Source: Henningerozyma blattae CBS 6284 (taxonomy: Eukaryota > Ascomycota > Saccharomycetes > Saccharomycetales > Saccharomycetaceae). From it: a DNA stretch of 64,000 nucleotides. The notes beneath the pieces were generated by a model. That model saw only the letters and a program-made list of their open reading frames with translations, had not been told where the DNA came from and ran no database searches. The stretch spans positions 793,920-857,919 of the forward strand of contig NC_020193.1 of the NCBI RefSeq assembly GCF_000315915.1, read 5' to 3'. Of this stretch, positions 1 through 9,897 are shown piece by piece; the first letter of the stretch is position 1; each line of letters begins with the position of its first letter. The position numbers and the translations under genes were made by a program.

Positions 1-1231
1 AGGTATTATGCTTAATACTACTTGTTGCCAAATGATTTAATACAACATGGTTTGGAATCGGTAGTGCCCCTGAGGTATTTTCATTGTCTGAACCTGAGCC
101 TGAATAGCTGTTTAATATTACATTTTCTAAATGAGGTGGTAATTGAGGTGGAGTAAGCCACGCCATATTTTGGTGATTATTTTGTTGTTGATCTAAAGTT
201 AAATAATATTGTTCCATGACAGTTGGATCTGTAAAGACAGCCGGTATATCTTGAGTGTATTCTACATCTTGTTTTAAAGGCTTTTCTTCATGGAAACGAG
301 TAAAACCATCACCTAAATCATCAGGCTCTTTTTCAATTTCGAACGCAATTCTTGACCTAGCACTCATTGGTTGCTTAGTTTGAGCTTGGTTATCTTGTTT
401 ATAAATAGGTTTACCAGCGCCCATATCTTGTTGATAATTGGATGAGTCTGCAGTTTGATTTGGTAAGTTACCACCTATATTTTCATCAACAGTAGTTGGT
501 GGTGCTACAACTTCAAGATAATTTACAAAGTTCCCCATTTGGTCAGTAGCAGTTGGTAAAAAATCACTAAATCTTAACTCATTATCAACAATGAATCTAA
601 ATCTATGAGTGCCTGGGGGTAGTTGTAACTTAACATGTAGTAAACCTGGTTGGTCAGGTACCGGTACAAGACCTATCATTTTTCTCCAACCTGTGAAGGA
701 ACCAGTAACATAAACCTTGTCACCACCCTGTTGCCATGTGATATCAACAGGTACCATATTAGATTTCGAGGCAGGGTTTGAATTGGTGTTTGAAGTGCCA
801 GTATTGCTAGAATATTGTTGCTGTGGTCGTTGAGAATTTTCAGAGAAATCAGACTTGGATTTATATTGGTCTTGGCCAACATGTGGAGTAGCAGAAGAAG
901 AAACCACGTGATGAGATGAATCTACAGATTCGTCGTCGTCATCGTCCTCTGACAAATTAGTATCTGAAACATTCTCTTGATGTCTAGAATATGGAGGGAT
1001 CTCGTCATCGTCATCGTCTTCAAAAATTAAAGTCGATTTATTTCTTGGAACTGTCATTCTATCAGGATTTTCATTGTCTTCAAATTCATCGGGGCCATCA
1101 ATATTCATCTGGGATAATGTATGACTCAAGCCTGCTGAGTCTGTTTCATTGTTTTGTTGTTGCTGTCTGTCTGCGTCACACACATCCACCATTGAGATGT
1201 CATTATTCTGAGGCGGATTATCCTGCGACAT
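1..1231 (-). CDS. GAL83: Snf1 (AMPK) kinase beta subunit Gal83, 3' end cut off
   Basis: This is the beta subunit of the Snf1/AMP-activated kinase. It tethers the catalytic and gamma subunits and directs the kinase to its sites of action. The ATG is at 1231 and 410 codons lie in the window. After an acidic N-terminal region (Asp runs near residues 70 and 100), a glycogen-binding CBM48 domain starts near residue 160 (PVDITWQQGG, then VTGSFTGWRKM and LPPGTHRFRFIVD). The C-terminal ASC domain includes MEQYYLTLDQQ and LTPPQLPPHLENVILN. The window edge removes about the last 30 residues, judged from remembered S. cerevisiae Gal83. The extremely close match around CBM48 and ASC, and the MIG3-type gene next door in the same order as YER027C-YER028C, favour GAL83 over its paralogue SIP2. 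Confidence 0.93.
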   Translation of the reverse strand, partial: MSQDNPPQNNDISMVDVCDADRQQQQNNETDSAGLSHTLSQMNIDGPDEFEDNENPDRMTVPRNKSTLIFEDDDDDEIPPYSRHQENVSDTNLSEDDDDDESVDSSHHVVSSSATPHVGQDQYKSKSDFSENSQRPQQQYSSNTGTSNTNSNPASKSNMVPVDITWQQGGDKVYVTGSFTGWRKMIGLVPVPDQPGLLHVKLQLPPGTHRFRFIVDNELRFSDFLPTATDQMGNFVNYLEVVAPPTTVDENIGGNLPNQTADSSNYQQDMGAGKPIYKQDNQAQTKQPMSARSRIAFEIEKEPDDLGDGFTRFHEEKPLKQDVEYTQDIPAVFTDPTVMEQYYLTLDQQQNNHQNMAWLTPPQLPPHLENVILNSYSGSGSDNENTSGALPIPNHVVLNHLATSSIKHNT

Positions 1232-2128
1232 AACTGTATTATTTTATTTCAATCGTCTGGTTTCCTTTTATTTGAGGGTATCTATGTGTCAATGTGTATG
1301 TTTATTAACCTATTATTTTGCAAATCCTAATGAATCTCAAGTTTTGATGATTCCTTTATTAGTAAATTGCTCTTTCTTTCTTTGGGTCAAGGAAGAATCC
1401 GTTTACCAAAATATCCGGGTAATTTTTTTGCTGTACCTAGACGAAGCCTGCATACTTATGACACTAATAAATCTAGTAATAAATAAGAAAAATATATTAT
1501 TAAGCAGAACAAGACAAAAGTCAGAAAAAAATACGAATTAAGCTAATCTAATATCTTAATCCCTATATATTTACTATTTTTTATTTTGTTTGAATTTTGT
1601 ATTTGAGTAATTTTCCTTTCAAATATAACCAGTTACTGCACATAGAAGTAAAACTATTATATAGATCTTTATACACAGATTCATCCTGCTATTAAATGAT
1701 TATAAAAAATTTTATTTCAATAAAAGGTTAAATTAACTTTTCTTAACACTAACATTAAAATTTATTTGCCTTTTATCCTTTGATTATTTAAAAAAAACTT
1801 CATCATATTTCCCTTAGTAGCTGTTACTAAAACTAAAGTAATTACAATTTGTTAATTTAAGAAAAAGGCTCAATCAAACTTTGGCCTTATAGAGATAAAT
1901 TTCGATACAAAAAAATGCTTTTTCATTATTTTTAACATTTTCCTTTACACTAAAGAATTCTATAATTACACCTTTATATACGTTCGTAATAAGTTTAAAC
2001 ACAATATATATATATACGCAAAATTAATGATAACGAAATATTATCATAATTTTGAAACCTGTCTGATTTTAAATTTTATTTTATTTTTTTTTATTTTTGA
2101 ATTTCATTAAACGTCATAAAACTAAAAG
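1232..2128. other. Intergenic: GAL83 upstream region and MIG3 3' end
   Basis: AT-rich DNA between two leftward genes. It holds the GAL83 promoter, with a Reb1-type site at 1415-1422, and the MIG3 3' flank. A 89-codon reading frame at 1272-1541 lacks an ATG start and resembles nothing I recognise. No RNA gene was seen. Confidence 0.5.
1415..1422 (-). promoter_or_regulatory. Reb1-type site upstream of GAL83
   Basis: The minus strand reads TTACCCGG, the consensus for the general regulatory factor Reb1, about 185 bp upstream of the GAL83 start codon. That position is typical of the nucleosome-depleted part of a yeast promoter. Only the motif is seen; binding is inferred. Confidence 0.5.
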
Positions 2129-3121
2129 TCAATTAGATTCAAATAGCTGACGTTGTTGAACCGTTGTTGGTGGTGATAGTGGTGTTATGGACGTTATACT
2201 ATTAATTACTGTAGAGCTATTATTGTTAATTATTGAAGGCCTACTGTTTAAAATGGGTGTTATTTCGTTACTTTTTAATACAGATGATGATAGTTCATTA
2301 GTTGGTGTCGACAAGGACCCTGAGTCATGAGTGGAATTGATGCTAATATTACTGTTACTATGGTTATTTGATTTCATATCTCTTGGGAGCGTTACTGGAT
2401 TTAAATTCATATTTCCAGGAACATCGCAGAATTGTGGTAAACCAATTTGTCTAAGTAAAGAATTTAAAGGTGGTAAGGCTATTTTTTCATTATTTGAAAT
2501 TGTACTTATTGGAGTACCCGTACCAGTACCATGAGGATAGCCAGGGCTATGTTGAACACTATTTAATGTGGTGGTGCTTGTACTTGTACTAATTGAATTT
2601 TGCATTGAAAAAGTACCACTTGTATTGATACTATCATCTTCGAATTCATCTTCGTGCGGTATATGAAACATAGGAACTTTTTGATGTGTAAAAGATGATG
2701 GTTGAGTTGGAGAAGATAGCGGCATTAATTGTGGTTGTTGAAGCGATGCTTTCATAAATAAATTTGTAAGAGATGAAGAAGATGATGAGTTTACATGTAT
2801 ATTTGAAGGTAAGTTTGATACGGAATTTGATTGTAAAAGAGAAGTCATTGACATTGTACTATTCGAAATATTTAACGACGTAGTACTTGTACTATGCAAA
2901 TTATGTGTTGAAGCTGGATGAACTTTCATATGTCTTTTCAATTCATCAGTACGAGAGAAAGATTTATTACAACCAAGTATTGGACATAAATGAGGTTTTT
3001 CTCCTGTATGTGTTCTGATATGTCTCTTTTTATGCTCTGCTCGATAAAAGCCTCTATGACACATTGGGCATTTGAATGGTCTTTCTTCGTTATCGGATGG
3101 GAAATTTCTTCTAGTTGGCAT
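2129..3121 (-). CDS. MIG3: Mig-family C2H2 zinc-finger repressor (MIG3-like)
   Basis: Sequence-specific repressor of the Mig1/Mig2/Mig3 family, which silences glucose-repressed genes at GC-box (SYGGGG) sites. The reading frame extends 12 codons upstream to a TTG, but the first ATG is at 3121, giving 330 residues. Two C2H2 fingers lie at the N-terminus: Cys18, Cys21, His34, His38 and Cys46, Cys51, His64, His68, joined by the linker THTGEKP. Finger 1 reads RAEHKKRH where the family usually has RLEHKKRH, and finger 2 reads FSRTDEL where FSRSDEL is usual. The remainder is Ser/Thr/Asn-rich, with a leucine-rich element ([14 protein letters not shown]) that could contact corepressor. The N-terminal finger position and the GAL83 neighbour point to MIG3; MIG2 is the alternative. 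Confidence 0.82.
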   Translation of the reverse strand: MPTRRNFPSDNEERPFKCPMCHRGFYRAEHKKRHIRTHTGEKPHLCPILGCNKSFSRTDELKRHMKVHPASTHNLHSTSTTSLNISNSTMSMTSLLQSNSVSNLPSNIHVNSSSSSSLTNLFMKASLQQPQLMPLSSPTQPSSFTHQKVPMFHIPHEDEFEDDSINTSGTFSMQNSISTSTSTTTLNSVQHSPGYPHGTGTGTPISTISNNEKIALPPLNSLLRQIGLPQFCDVPGNMNLNPVTLPRDMKSNNHSNSNISINSTHDSGSLSTPTNELSSSVLKSNEITPILNSRPSIINNNSSTVINSITSITPLSPPTTVQQRQLFESN

Positions 3122-3849
3122 ATCTAGGTTTAGATTATTTTCCTTTGGATCAATCAACTAAATTATTGAAATTTTGGATTAATAATTGATGTCTAATAAA
3201 TTATCAATTATTTAATAACAATATGAGTGATTGACTGATATATTGAAATAACGAGGTAATACGAGTTGAATTACGAAATTTTAGATTGAATGAAAAAAAA
3301 ATAATGAAAAAATAATTACAAATAATTTAAATTTTTACTAAATGATATTTTATTCTTTTTTATTTTTTTTAACTAGATAAGTTAGTTATTAATATTAGAA
3401 ATAATGTGATTTGATATTCCTTTAAAAGTTAATTTATTATTTTCTCTTCTTTTTTTCTTTTCAATTGATAATATTAAAACCCAAGAAAGTTGCAAAGTAA
3501 TGGCACAGAATTTTTGTCAGGGAAAGATCTATAACCTTAAATTCACTCATATATATGGTATATATATATATACGATGAAAGAAAAAAAATATCACAAGTA
3601 CAAAATAAGTAATACAAAATTAACAACTGTACAGAAAAGAAAGGAAAGAAAAAAAAGTTCAAAAGTACGAAAAGTAACGAAAAAAATAATAAAGTTAAAA
3701 CTATTACGTGGGTTACCAATGATTCCTGTATCATTAACAATTCTATAAATAATTATTTTTATTTCAATTCTATACTTTTATTTTTTTACTAAGGCTGTAG
3801 AATAATACCCACAGAAACCCTTCTAGTTTAGGTACTGGCCTGAAAATTA

Positions 3850-3865
3850 CCAGGTCCGCACCTGG
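3850..3865. repeat. Perfect 6-bp inverted repeat with 4-nt loop
   Basis: CCAGGT and ACCTGG flank a CCGC loop. It could be a dyad binding site or a short RNA hairpin. It lies about 730 bp upstream of the MIG3-type start codon. Function unknown. Confidence 0.5.
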
Positions 3866-4764
3866 AAAACGATGAGAAGCATTATGCAAAACGTGGAGAA
3901 AGCTAGAACTTCTAGTTAAGCTTTGAGAAGGTCACCACAGTAATTAGGATGCCAAAGCCACTTGAGGATAATAAACAAATGTAGAAAGTGGGATAAAATT
4001 TCCTTGTATGAATAGTAGTAATAAGCAGGAGACGGAAGCAAAAAATTCTTCATTTCGTCATCGTAACAAGTAGGGATATGGTAGTAGTCCTTGTAATCTA
4101 CGGTAATACACGATAAAATCGTACACCTCCGATGAATGCCTGAATTGTTAGTGAGGAGAGGATCAGCTGGAAAAAAAAACTATGGAGATGCCTTTGAAGA
4201 AATCATCGATGAATTAACGAATTAGTCAATGGTAGCAATGAAAAAAAAAAATAGCATACAAAACTGATTGGCCGGGCTGAGGAAATCCGATGTCAAGAGA
4301 AACGGTGGTAACCTTACAAGGTAATTAACTAGCAGATATAGTAACGACCCGGAACTGAACCAAAATGGACTACAAATCATTATTAATGGAATAATTTGAA
4401 GTGCCGACGTTGTTGCAAGCATCCTCTCCTAGTCATTAAAATCGATGCTTGATGTTCAACACGAACACCAACAAAATACAACACAACATAACACAACAAC
4501 AAACAGGTCGGCTAGTGAGGGATGAGAAGAGAAGTGAAAAAAAAAACTCTAAAAATCAATAAACAGTTCAAATTCGATTCGGTTCGGTTCTACGGGCGTG
4601 GATGGATGGTGGTGTAACAATATTCGGTAAAACGCTTATGAGGCATGCTCCTAGGCATGGAATAATCAAAGAATGTATTGTACAGCCGGTTCTGACCGTA
4701 GACGATTAATCCCCTCTACTCCATTGCCATGGTTTACTCCACAGTTGAAAAAGTTGAAAAGTTC

Positions 4765-5003
4765 CGGAGCAGTGGACAAGAATGGGATAATCTGGAAATA
4801 GTTGCGTCTTTATCTTACAGGCACTACCCAAAGAGGAGTGTGGAAATATATTCTTGGCTGATGCAACTTCTTGTGGCTGGCTTATGGACCTACGGAAGAT
4901 TTCACGGTTCACTGCAGGTGTTGTTAGAACCGAGCCCAAAGTGAGCCGGGCCTCGGGCCACCGTGCTCCGAGGTACAACCAAAGTAGACATACCGTCGGA
5001 AAA
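4765..5003. promoter_or_regulatory. Cluster of four Rgt1-type (CGGANNA) motifs
   Basis: CGGANNA, the reported Rgt1 consensus, occurs at 4765-4771, 4893-4899, 4964-4970 (minus strand) and 4997-5003. The rest of this 2.7-kb region has none that I could find. In S. cerevisiae Rgt1 controls glucose-induced genes including MIG2. The cluster lies 1.65-1.9 kb from the MIG3-type start, far for a yeast promoter, so its role is inference. Confidence 0.3.
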
Positions 5004-5247
5004 AATACACGCCTTGATAACACTTGAACCCAGTATTTCTAGGGCTAGGAAAACTGTAACACCTAAAAGACCTGTGAAACTTGTAAACCTATAAGAAAAA
5101 AAAAACAAAAAAAGAAGACAAGTTGTTGTATGTAGCAGTGGTCCAATTGGCATGGAATTGAAGTGTTTGTGTATAGATCAGTGTGTTTTCGCATAATGGA
5201 AGGTTTTGGAACTAGGATGAATGCTGACACACACAGTTCTCAATTCG

Positions 5248-5275
5248 CAGTTCACAGTTCACAGTTCACAGTTCG
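5248..5275. repeat. Short tandem repeat of the 7-mer TTCACAG
   Basis: About four consecutive copies, the first imperfect (TTCGCAG, then TTCACAG units). It lies in the long region upstream of the MIG3-type gene. No function is apparent. Confidence 0.6.
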
Positions 5276-5852
5276 TTACTGACTACCGTGGGCAGACAAC
5301 TCCAGGAAAACGTGGGGGGAGTCCTTTGGGGTACGAGTTAAGTCCGTCGGTGAAGAAAGCTAAACTGACCCACATGTAATTTTGCATAAACTGGACATCT
5401 CTTAGAGGGGTAACTCCCGTAAACACTCAAGTCTTGATCAAGTAAAATAAAGCAATATTGGTTAATGAGAAATTTAATCATTTTGAAAAAAAAATGAAAA
5501 AAAACTGGATAAAAAAAATATTGTCTCGGGTGAAAAAGAAACCAAAACAAGGTTTTTTAGTGCCGTGTGAAAATATGATTCAGATAATGCAAAAAATGGA
5601 AAAATGCAGCCATTATGTCTATTTCAAGATTTCCGATAGAACAACGAAGCAACGCTTTGGTGCATGTAGAGAAAATACTGCTGTAAGGCGAGTGAGAGGA
5701 GTTGATTACTTACGACGAGATGTCTCTGATGTAGCTCTGTTCTTGCTCCCTCTCCCCCTGGTTCCCTTAATTGTATAGTCTCGTAATATTGATTAGGCAA
5801 TTAATTCTTGTCGGAGCTGTATATCCAAATAATAGCAAATGATTAACCACTA

Positions 5853-7076
5853 TTACCAAGGAATCTGGAGGTTTTGTTCCTTGCTTGGTTCAGCTTGTTC
5901 TGAGTGATGTCTGTGTCGCTGTAGAATTGTTCCAAATAGGTCGTTTTGTTGTTCCAATTCTTTGTTCATAGCCATGGATATTTCCTTTTGCCTTACAATG
6001 GTGGATGCTAAACGTTGCAATTCTTCATCTTGATCCTTCCTTTCTTGTAACATGACACTTCTATTTCCTAAGACTCTGCCCTGCTTGGGCGACGGAGTTT
6101 TGTTTCTAGACATACCATTGGAGTTGTCTCTATTGGTCACCAGGCTGTTCGCATCCCTAACTGTGTTGGATGTATTGGTGAATCCCGGAATATTGGTTCG
6201 TTGATCATCAAAGACTTGATGTACTCCAAACTCGTACGGCTTAGTTAAATTACTCTTTGTAGAAATCGCCGACGAATTTAAATTTAAATTTAAATTACTT
6301 GAAGATGTATAATAATTTGAATTTGAATTTGAAAGAAGTTTATTGGAGCCATCAATTGATTTGATTGCCATATTCAAATCATTGTGTAAGCCCGACAATA
6401 ACATATTGTGATGTGAGTTATTATCTTGGTATCCTTTACTCTTTGATGATTGTTCCAGTGACATCAACTTTGACCTTATTTTCAGTAAATCCATATTGTT
6501 CTTTGCAGAGATTAAATCTATTTGGATTTCCTTAAACTTGGCTTCCCAACTTTTATTGAAATCCCTCTCAAGCGATGAACCGTTATTCTTATTGGAATTC
6601 CTCACTGATCCATTTTGTGTGTTATCATGTTCCAGTTTTTTGGTGGAAACCGGAGCAACTCCCAAGTTGCCCCTAGAATTATCGGAAATAATATCAATGG
6701 GTTGATTATTCATGGGTTTCAAGTTCAGGAACTCTTGAAGCTCCAGCGGTAACCTTGATGTCGGGGTTGTTCCATCCTGTATTGAATATTTAATAATCAA
6801 GTCCTCTAAGAAAACGTTTAAAAGCAGTTTTCTTTGAGTGATAACATTCACGTTTTTCCCATCCTCCCACCAATTTTTCTTTAATTGTTTGGTATAATTA
6901 TCATAATGATCATTTAATTGGGTATCAAGATTTAAGAAATCATTGTATCGTCTTCTAATCAGATGCAAAGTTCCTTTGCTATCTGGAGCTCGTGAATTAA
7001 TTTTAACCTGGATGACGTATTGTGTGTAATCCTGAGATGTATTATCTATATCAATAATTCTAACTTGTAAACTCAT
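5853..7076 (-). CDS. VAM7: PX-domain Qc-SNARE Vam7-like, SNARE motif frame-broken
   Basis: Vam7 is the soluble Qc-SNARE of vacuole fusion; its PX domain binds PI3P and its SNARE motif joins Vam3, Vti1 and Nyv1. The ATG is at 7076 and the frame gives 407 residues. The N-terminal PX domain (residues 1 to about 115) contains the RRYNDF signature. A low-complexity Asn/Ser linker follows, then a SNARE heptad region near residues 345-380 (LQRLASTIVRQKEIS, then ELEQQNDLF). After LF the frame runs into sequence without heptads and stops at 5853. One base out of register, the same DNA encodes a good C-terminal half of a SNARE motif (ITQNKLNQARNKTSRF) ending with a stop at 5843-5845. Removing one of the two C bases at 5932-5933 joins them. 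VAM7 next to SKI8 matches YGL212W-YGL213C. Confidence 0.8.
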   Translation of the reverse strand: MSLQVRIIDIDNTSQDYTQYVIQVKINSRAPDSKGTLHLIRRRYNDFLNLDTQLNDHYDNYTKQLKKNWWEDGKNVNVITQRKLLLNVFLEDLIIKYSIQDGTTPTSRLPLELQEFLNLKPMNNQPIDIISDNSRGNLGVAPVSTKKLEHDNTQNGSVRNSNKNNGSSLERDFNKSWEAKFKEIQIDLISAKNNMDLLKIRSKLMSLEQSSKSKGYQDNNSHHNMLLSGLHNDLNMAIKSIDGSNKLLSNSNSNYYTSSSNLNLNLNSSAISTKSNLTKPYEFGVHQVFDDQRTNIPGFTNTSNTVRDANSLVTNRDNSNGMSRNKTPSPKQGRVLGNRSVMLQERKDQDEELQRLASTIVRQKEISMAMNKELEQQNDLFGTILQRHRHHSEQAEPSKEQNLQIPW

Positions 7077-7462
7077 ATCCAGCCAATGAGTTTAGTATAG
7101 AGATCAAAAAAAAAAATATTATTATAATTATGAATTAACAAAAATAAAGGCCCAAAATAAAAGCCTGTCTAAAATCTGAAACAGAAAAAAAGAATTGTTC
7201 TTAAAGAATGTATTGATCTAGGAAAAAGACGACAAATAACTTAATAAAAGGAATCAGTATTTATAAAAATGTATAATAAGGAGTATTATATATCTCACTC
7301 TTCTTTTTCAATACAATTAATCTATTAATAATGTAGCCTTACTTTTATTTACAACAATAGGAAAAAAAACGACAACGATCCTTAATTTACAATATATATC
7401 AGTTATATATTTCCTTGCTATGTGTAGTTTCTTATTGGGTGTTTGTTTCGATACAATAACTG

Positions 7463-7469
7463 TTACCCG
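7463..7469 (+). promoter_or_regulatory. Reb1-type site between VAM7 and SKI8
   Basis: TTACCCG, the Reb1 core, lies 387 bp from the VAM7 start and about 640 bp from SKI8, in the shared divergent promoter. Motif match only. Confidence 0.4.
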
Positions 7470-8052
7470 ATCTGTAATTGCTGAACAAATTATTCCTGGG
7501 CAGCAATTCGTGATAGGGGTGTCACAACTTCGCCACCTTAGAAACCTCGGCAGGAGTGGTAGACGAATAAGGAATTTCTATCACGTGATATCATTTTAAA
7601 ACGAATAACTTTTGGTTGTCCTACTATTTCTCTTAGAGATCTTGTATAGAGTATCATGATAGTGTAAGAGGGTTAGATTTACAAGATGATTATAAGTTTG
7701 CAAGAATTATGATGGTATTTGTTGTATTAGAATTTGTTATTAAACTTCAAAAGTGTAAGATCCGATTACTGTAGAAATTTGAGTTTAGTTTAAATGTAAG
7801 ATATCTCATTGTAGAATTTCAAAATCATTTAACTTCTTATAACACAAACATTACAGGGATGAGTACCATTAGTTTAGAAAGTCTAATGTATATATGCGTT
7901 TCTATTTTCGGATATACTTTTATATATTTTTCTTTATCATTTTTCCGACGCGCTTCCATTTTACAAGTTAAACTATATTCTTAATAGTTTATAGATTCTA
8001 TACTAAATATATATGCTTTTCTATGTATGCATATATATCAACTACAGAAATT

Positions 8053-8076
8053 ATGGCGTACGACCAATTGAGATAG
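8053..8076 (+). other. Short uORF ahead of SKI8
   Basis: An ATG followed by six codons and TAG ends 36 bp before the SKI8 start codon. It matters only if transcripts begin upstream of 8053, which cannot be read from sequence. Confidence 0.35.
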
Positions 8077-8112
8077 AGTGGCAAACCATATTCCATCCTT
8101 CGCCTCATTAAT

Positions 8113-9360
8113 ATGTCAAAATTATTTATATCTACTGCCAATGCAGGTAAAGCACATGAAGCTGACATTTTCCAGTTATCGGTGATTTCACCATACACCA
8201 TTACTGTATCTGGAGATGGGTATTTGAAATTATGGATCAATAAATTACAAGATAATCAATCACCAAAAGAATTTGTATTCAGTCATTTCGTTCATAAATC
8301 AGGTTTGCATCATGTAGATTCTTATTACGACCATGATGTATGTATAGTGACATGTGTCTCATTTTCTGGAGAAATATTTATGTTTCAAATAAATACAACA
8401 GAGCATACCTGTGAGCCAATCGATTTGATCAAAGATGATACTTTGAAGAAAAAATCATTTTGGGCTGTTAAATGGTTCAAAAGTCAAGATTTAGTCGTAT
8501 CGCATAGATTTGCAGCTACAGATGTTAAGGGGAATACTTATGTTTGGAAATTCTCTACAGGTGTTAAAAAAAATGCACAAGAAATGGAGCAAGATCAGAG
8601 ACAAAGGCAAGGGGATGGGAAGCGTGGAGAGAAAAAAATAGTAAAAGAAGAAGAAGTGCAATTTGCCATTGGCGAACCTTCCATGATATTTGATGGTGTA
8701 ATCCCTCCGCCATCACCCTCATTTGCCATTTGTTTAGATATATCACCAAAGGGACAAATTGCCACCGGGTTTTCTAATGGTAATGTTGTAGTATCTCAAT
8801 TATCTACGTTAAGACCTATATATACGTTTGAAGGGTTTGGTATTAAAGGTATTGCACAAAATAGTAGTACGATCCGTAATTTAAAATTCTCACCATTGGG
8901 AAATCTATTAGCTGTGGCTAATGATTCCGGATCATATGGCTGTATTACATTGTATGAGACAGAATATGGAGAGCGTATAGGTAACTTTTCTGTCCCCACA
9001 CATTCCAATCAAAGTAGTATTGGATCATTTGCCCATATGGGATGGGTGTTTGGACTATCCTTTAATTCTACGGGAGAAGTATTGGCATCTTGTGGATATG
9101 ATGGTAAGATTAGAGTTTGGGATATCAAATTGAAAGAAAGATTGAGTACTATCAATATATCAGCCAATGATATTGAAATAGAACAAGATATTTTGACTCA
9201 AGATGAAAATGGTGATTCTCTTTTGACTCCTGCAGTAATGGACGTATCCTTTATTGGGAAAGGTATTCGTGGAGGAATGAATTCCGAAACAAATGAAGGT
9301 CTTGTTTGTGTTGCAATGGACCGTAGTGTAAGATGGTTCCGTGAAGCTGGGGGTAAATAA
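8113..9360 (+). CDS. SKI8: WD40 protein Ski8 (superkiller complex; meiotic recombination)
   Basis: Ski8 is a seven-bladed beta-propeller subunit of the cytosolic Ski2-Ski3-Ski8 complex, which feeds mRNA to the exosome for 3'-5' decay and restrains the killer RNA virus. In S. cerevisiae it also partners Spo11 for meiotic double-strand breaks. The 415-residue protein starts with MSKLFISTANAGKAHEADIF and ends in WFREAGGK, both hallmarks of the family. WD repeats are visible, for example SGDGYLKLW near residue 38 and ASCGYDGKIRVWD near residue 325. A lysine/glutamine-rich insert (residues about 155-180) interrupts one inter-blade loop. It is divergently placed from VAM7 as in S. cerevisiae chromosome VII. 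Confidence 0.95.
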   Translation: MSKLFISTANAGKAHEADIFQLSVISPYTITVSGDGYLKLWINKLQDNQSPKEFVFSHFVHKSGLHHVDSYYDHDVCIVTCVSFSGEIFMFQINTTEHTCEPIDLIKDDTLKKKSFWAVKWFKSQDLVVSHRFAATDVKGNTYVWKFSTGVKKNAQEMEQDQRQRQGDGKRGEKKIVKEEEVQFAIGEPSMIFDGVIPPPSPSFAICLDISPKGQIATGFSNGNVVVSQLSTLRPIYTFEGFGIKGIAQNSSTIRNLKFSPLGNLLAVANDSGSYGCITLYETEYGERIGNFSVPTHSNQSSIGSFAHMGWVFGLSFNSTGEVLASCGYDGKIRVWDIKLKERLSTINISANDIEIEQDILTQDENGDSLLTPAVMDVSFIGKGIRGGMNSETNEGLVCVAMDRSVRWFREAGGK

Positions 9361-9897
9361 GTTGTAAGTTTATATTATTGCATATTTAAAAATAATGATT
9401 TGTAGACGTAGGTTTTTGTTCTTGCTTTTGCGTTTGCTTAAGCATTTACAAATACTCGACACGGTAAGATACAAGATATTCAAGCTTGCTCCATGAGGGG
9501 GGTGCCTAATAGAAGCAAGCAAGCTATTGTGTTCAAAAGAAAGCCATTGTTTAGCATTATATAGGCATTATCTGCATCGTACATATAGAATAATATCTAT
9601 ATTAGAACTCTGATAGGCAAAACAACCTTAGTTGTAACGGCGATACCCCGGAACTGTTTTGTTCGACTGACACATGTTGTTGTGCGAGATATGTGGTGTA
9701 CAGATGTATGTGGTTCCTATCTCAGTTAACGGCGAGTTCGGGCGAAGACGGACAAAATATATTTGTGATTAATTATTATGGGATGGGATAGATTTAAAAG
9801 AGATGGATTAACCCAGAAGAAAACAAATGGAATACAAAAATAAAAATATAGAGTGTTATAATTACCAATAAGCATAAAAAAAAAAGGATAGCACAAT
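9361..9897. other. Intergenic between SKI8 and MDM34
   Basis: 537 bp of mixed composition, forming the SKI8 3' end and the MDM34 promoter. An imperfect inverted repeat near 9483-9523 pairs CTTGCT with AGCAAG around a G-run and could be a weak hairpin. No tRNA cloverleaf was found and no reading frame is convincing. Confidence 0.4.

Larger units (their letters stand above)
3122..5842. other. 2.7-kb gene-free region upstream of the MIG3-type gene
   Basis: Both flanking genes are read leftwards, so this whole stretch lies upstream of MIG3. The first 700 bp are very AT-rich; from about 3,780 to 5,800 the sequence is visibly richer in G and C than other spacers here. It holds a perfect inverted repeat at 3850-3865 (CCAGGT, 4-nt loop, ACCTGG), four CGGANNA motifs at 4765-5003, and a short tandem repeat at about 5248-5275. 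The few reading frames of 60-106 codons overlap on both strands, lack conserved features and look like chance. The genes expected here from S. cerevisiae (SMB1, CHZ1) are absent. No tRNA or snoRNA was recognised. Confidence 0.5.
7077..8112. other. Divergent promoter region of VAM7 and SKI8
   Basis: AT-rich spacer between two divergent start codons. It holds a Reb1-type TTACCCG (7463-7469), a CACGTG within TATCACGTGATA near 7580, and on the minus strand GGTGGCGAA near 7525, a variant of the Rpn4 (PACE) motif. A short uORF precedes SKI8. No gene seen. Confidence 0.45.

Noticed and set aside
3122..3157. 12-codon extension of the MIG3-type gene
   Set aside because: It opens with TTG and adds nothing recognisable; the ATG at 3121 is preferred.
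4706..5778. Several overlapping frames of 60-106 codons upstream of MIG3
   Set aside because: They overlap on both strands, have no conserved features, and at least one starts with TTG. GC-richer DNA has fewer chance stops.
7575..7640. CACGTG followed by AT-rich DNA, a possible centromere CDEI
   Set aside because: No CDEIII-like TTCCGAA element follows within about 150 bp, and gene order places this far from known centromeres.
9480..9525. Inverted CTTGCT/AGCAAG with a G-run as a structured RNA
   Set aside because: The stem is short and imperfect, and no other RNA feature is present.
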